64,000 bases of DNA, from NCBI RefSeq assembly GCF_905220565.1, contig NC_059418.1:11488941-11552940 (forward strand). Direction: 5' to 3'. The DNA comes from Melitaea cinxia (Eukaryota > Arthropoda > Insecta > Lepidoptera > Nymphalidae). The translations under genes were made by a program, and so were the position numbers. The notes beneath the pieces were generated by a model. That model did no database searches, was not told the DNA's origin, and saw only the letters and a program-made list of their open reading frames with translations. Of the stretch, positions 63,797 to 64,000 are shown piece after piece (the stretch's first letter is position 1; each line of letters opens with the position of its first letter).

Positions 63797-64000
63797 TGAA
63801 GTAAAACTTTTTTACGCAGGCTTGACTGGGGGAGTAAGCTGGTGAATGCGTGACGAGACCGTTACGAAAAGTGTGATCGGACGAGGCGAACGGAAGTTGA
63901 GAAGGAGATATGTAACATGGAGCTAAAAGTCATGTGGTCTAAAACACACTCGATTTTTTGAAGTCAAGCTTCTTTATACACGCTTGACTTGGGTAGTAAG
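63797..64000 (+). repeat. Inverted-repeat element F, running off the edge
   Basis: Starts 'gaagtaaaacttttttacgc'; a second copy seems to begin at 63960 ('gaagtcaagcttctttatac'). Confidence 0.65.

Larger units (their letters stand above)
62600..64000. other. Non-coding flank, likely intron of the zinc-finger gene
   Basis: No exon recognised on either strand. Contains element J (63105-63372), a Helitron-like stretch (63500-63690) and a copy of element F cut by the window edge (63797-64000). Upstream exons of the zinc-finger gene must lie beyond the edge. Confidence 0.6.

Overview
This is a AT-rich eukaryotic window with split genes, GT-AG introns and a dense load of interspersed repeats. The repeat types (tRNA-headed SINEs, short inverted-repeat elements, Helitron-like ends, an RTE-like LINE) together with the ZAD-type zinc-finger gene point to an insect, most likely a moth or butterfly. 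No bacterial, viral or CRISPR content was seen.

Genes were assembled by joining exons whose splice sites and reading phases fit. (1) About 2.4-5.1 kb, + strand: one or two poorly resolved small single-pass membrane proteins. (2) 5870-24896, +: the U1 snRNP 70 kDa protein (U1-70K), nine exons, 364 aa. (3) 27545-31532, -: an RPUSD1-like pseudouridine synthase, five exons, 270 aa. (4) 32236-49484, +: a ZAD plus C2H2 zinc-finger protein, eleven exons, eight fingers, 468 aa; its start faces that of RPUSD1 across about 0.7 kb. (5) 50969-56173, -: the mitochondrial Obg-type GTPase MTG2, six exons, 364 aa. (6) 58230-62599, -: the 3' part of a second C2H2 zinc-finger gene, whose 5' exons lie beyond 64000.

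The striking structure is not a gene. Several introns carry tandem arrays that begin at, or just after, a 5' splice site. In the ZAD gene a 111-bp unit made of a truncated zinc-finger exon with its own 3' and 5' splice sites is repeated 42 times with no length change (38736-43391). In the second zinc-finger gene a 40-bp unit made of an exon's 3' end plus its 5' splice site occurs 46 times (59001-60890). The U1-70K gene has a 44-bp array of about 2.7 kb starting next to the exon 6 donor, and RPUSD1 has a 21-bp array just after its exon 4 donor. Long open frames across the first two arrays are by-products of the repeat sequence, not genes.

The remaining space is introns and intergenic DNA filled with repeats: at least three tRNA-related SINE-like families, several inverted-repeat elements (two 247-bp copies with 3-bp target duplications, a 1278-bp element with 32-bp ends), a solo LTR nested in a SINE, LINE fragments and microsatellites. 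The proteins are housekeeping (splicing, RNA modification, mitochondrial ribosome assembly) or regulatory (zinc fingers); nothing suggests that they form one pathway.
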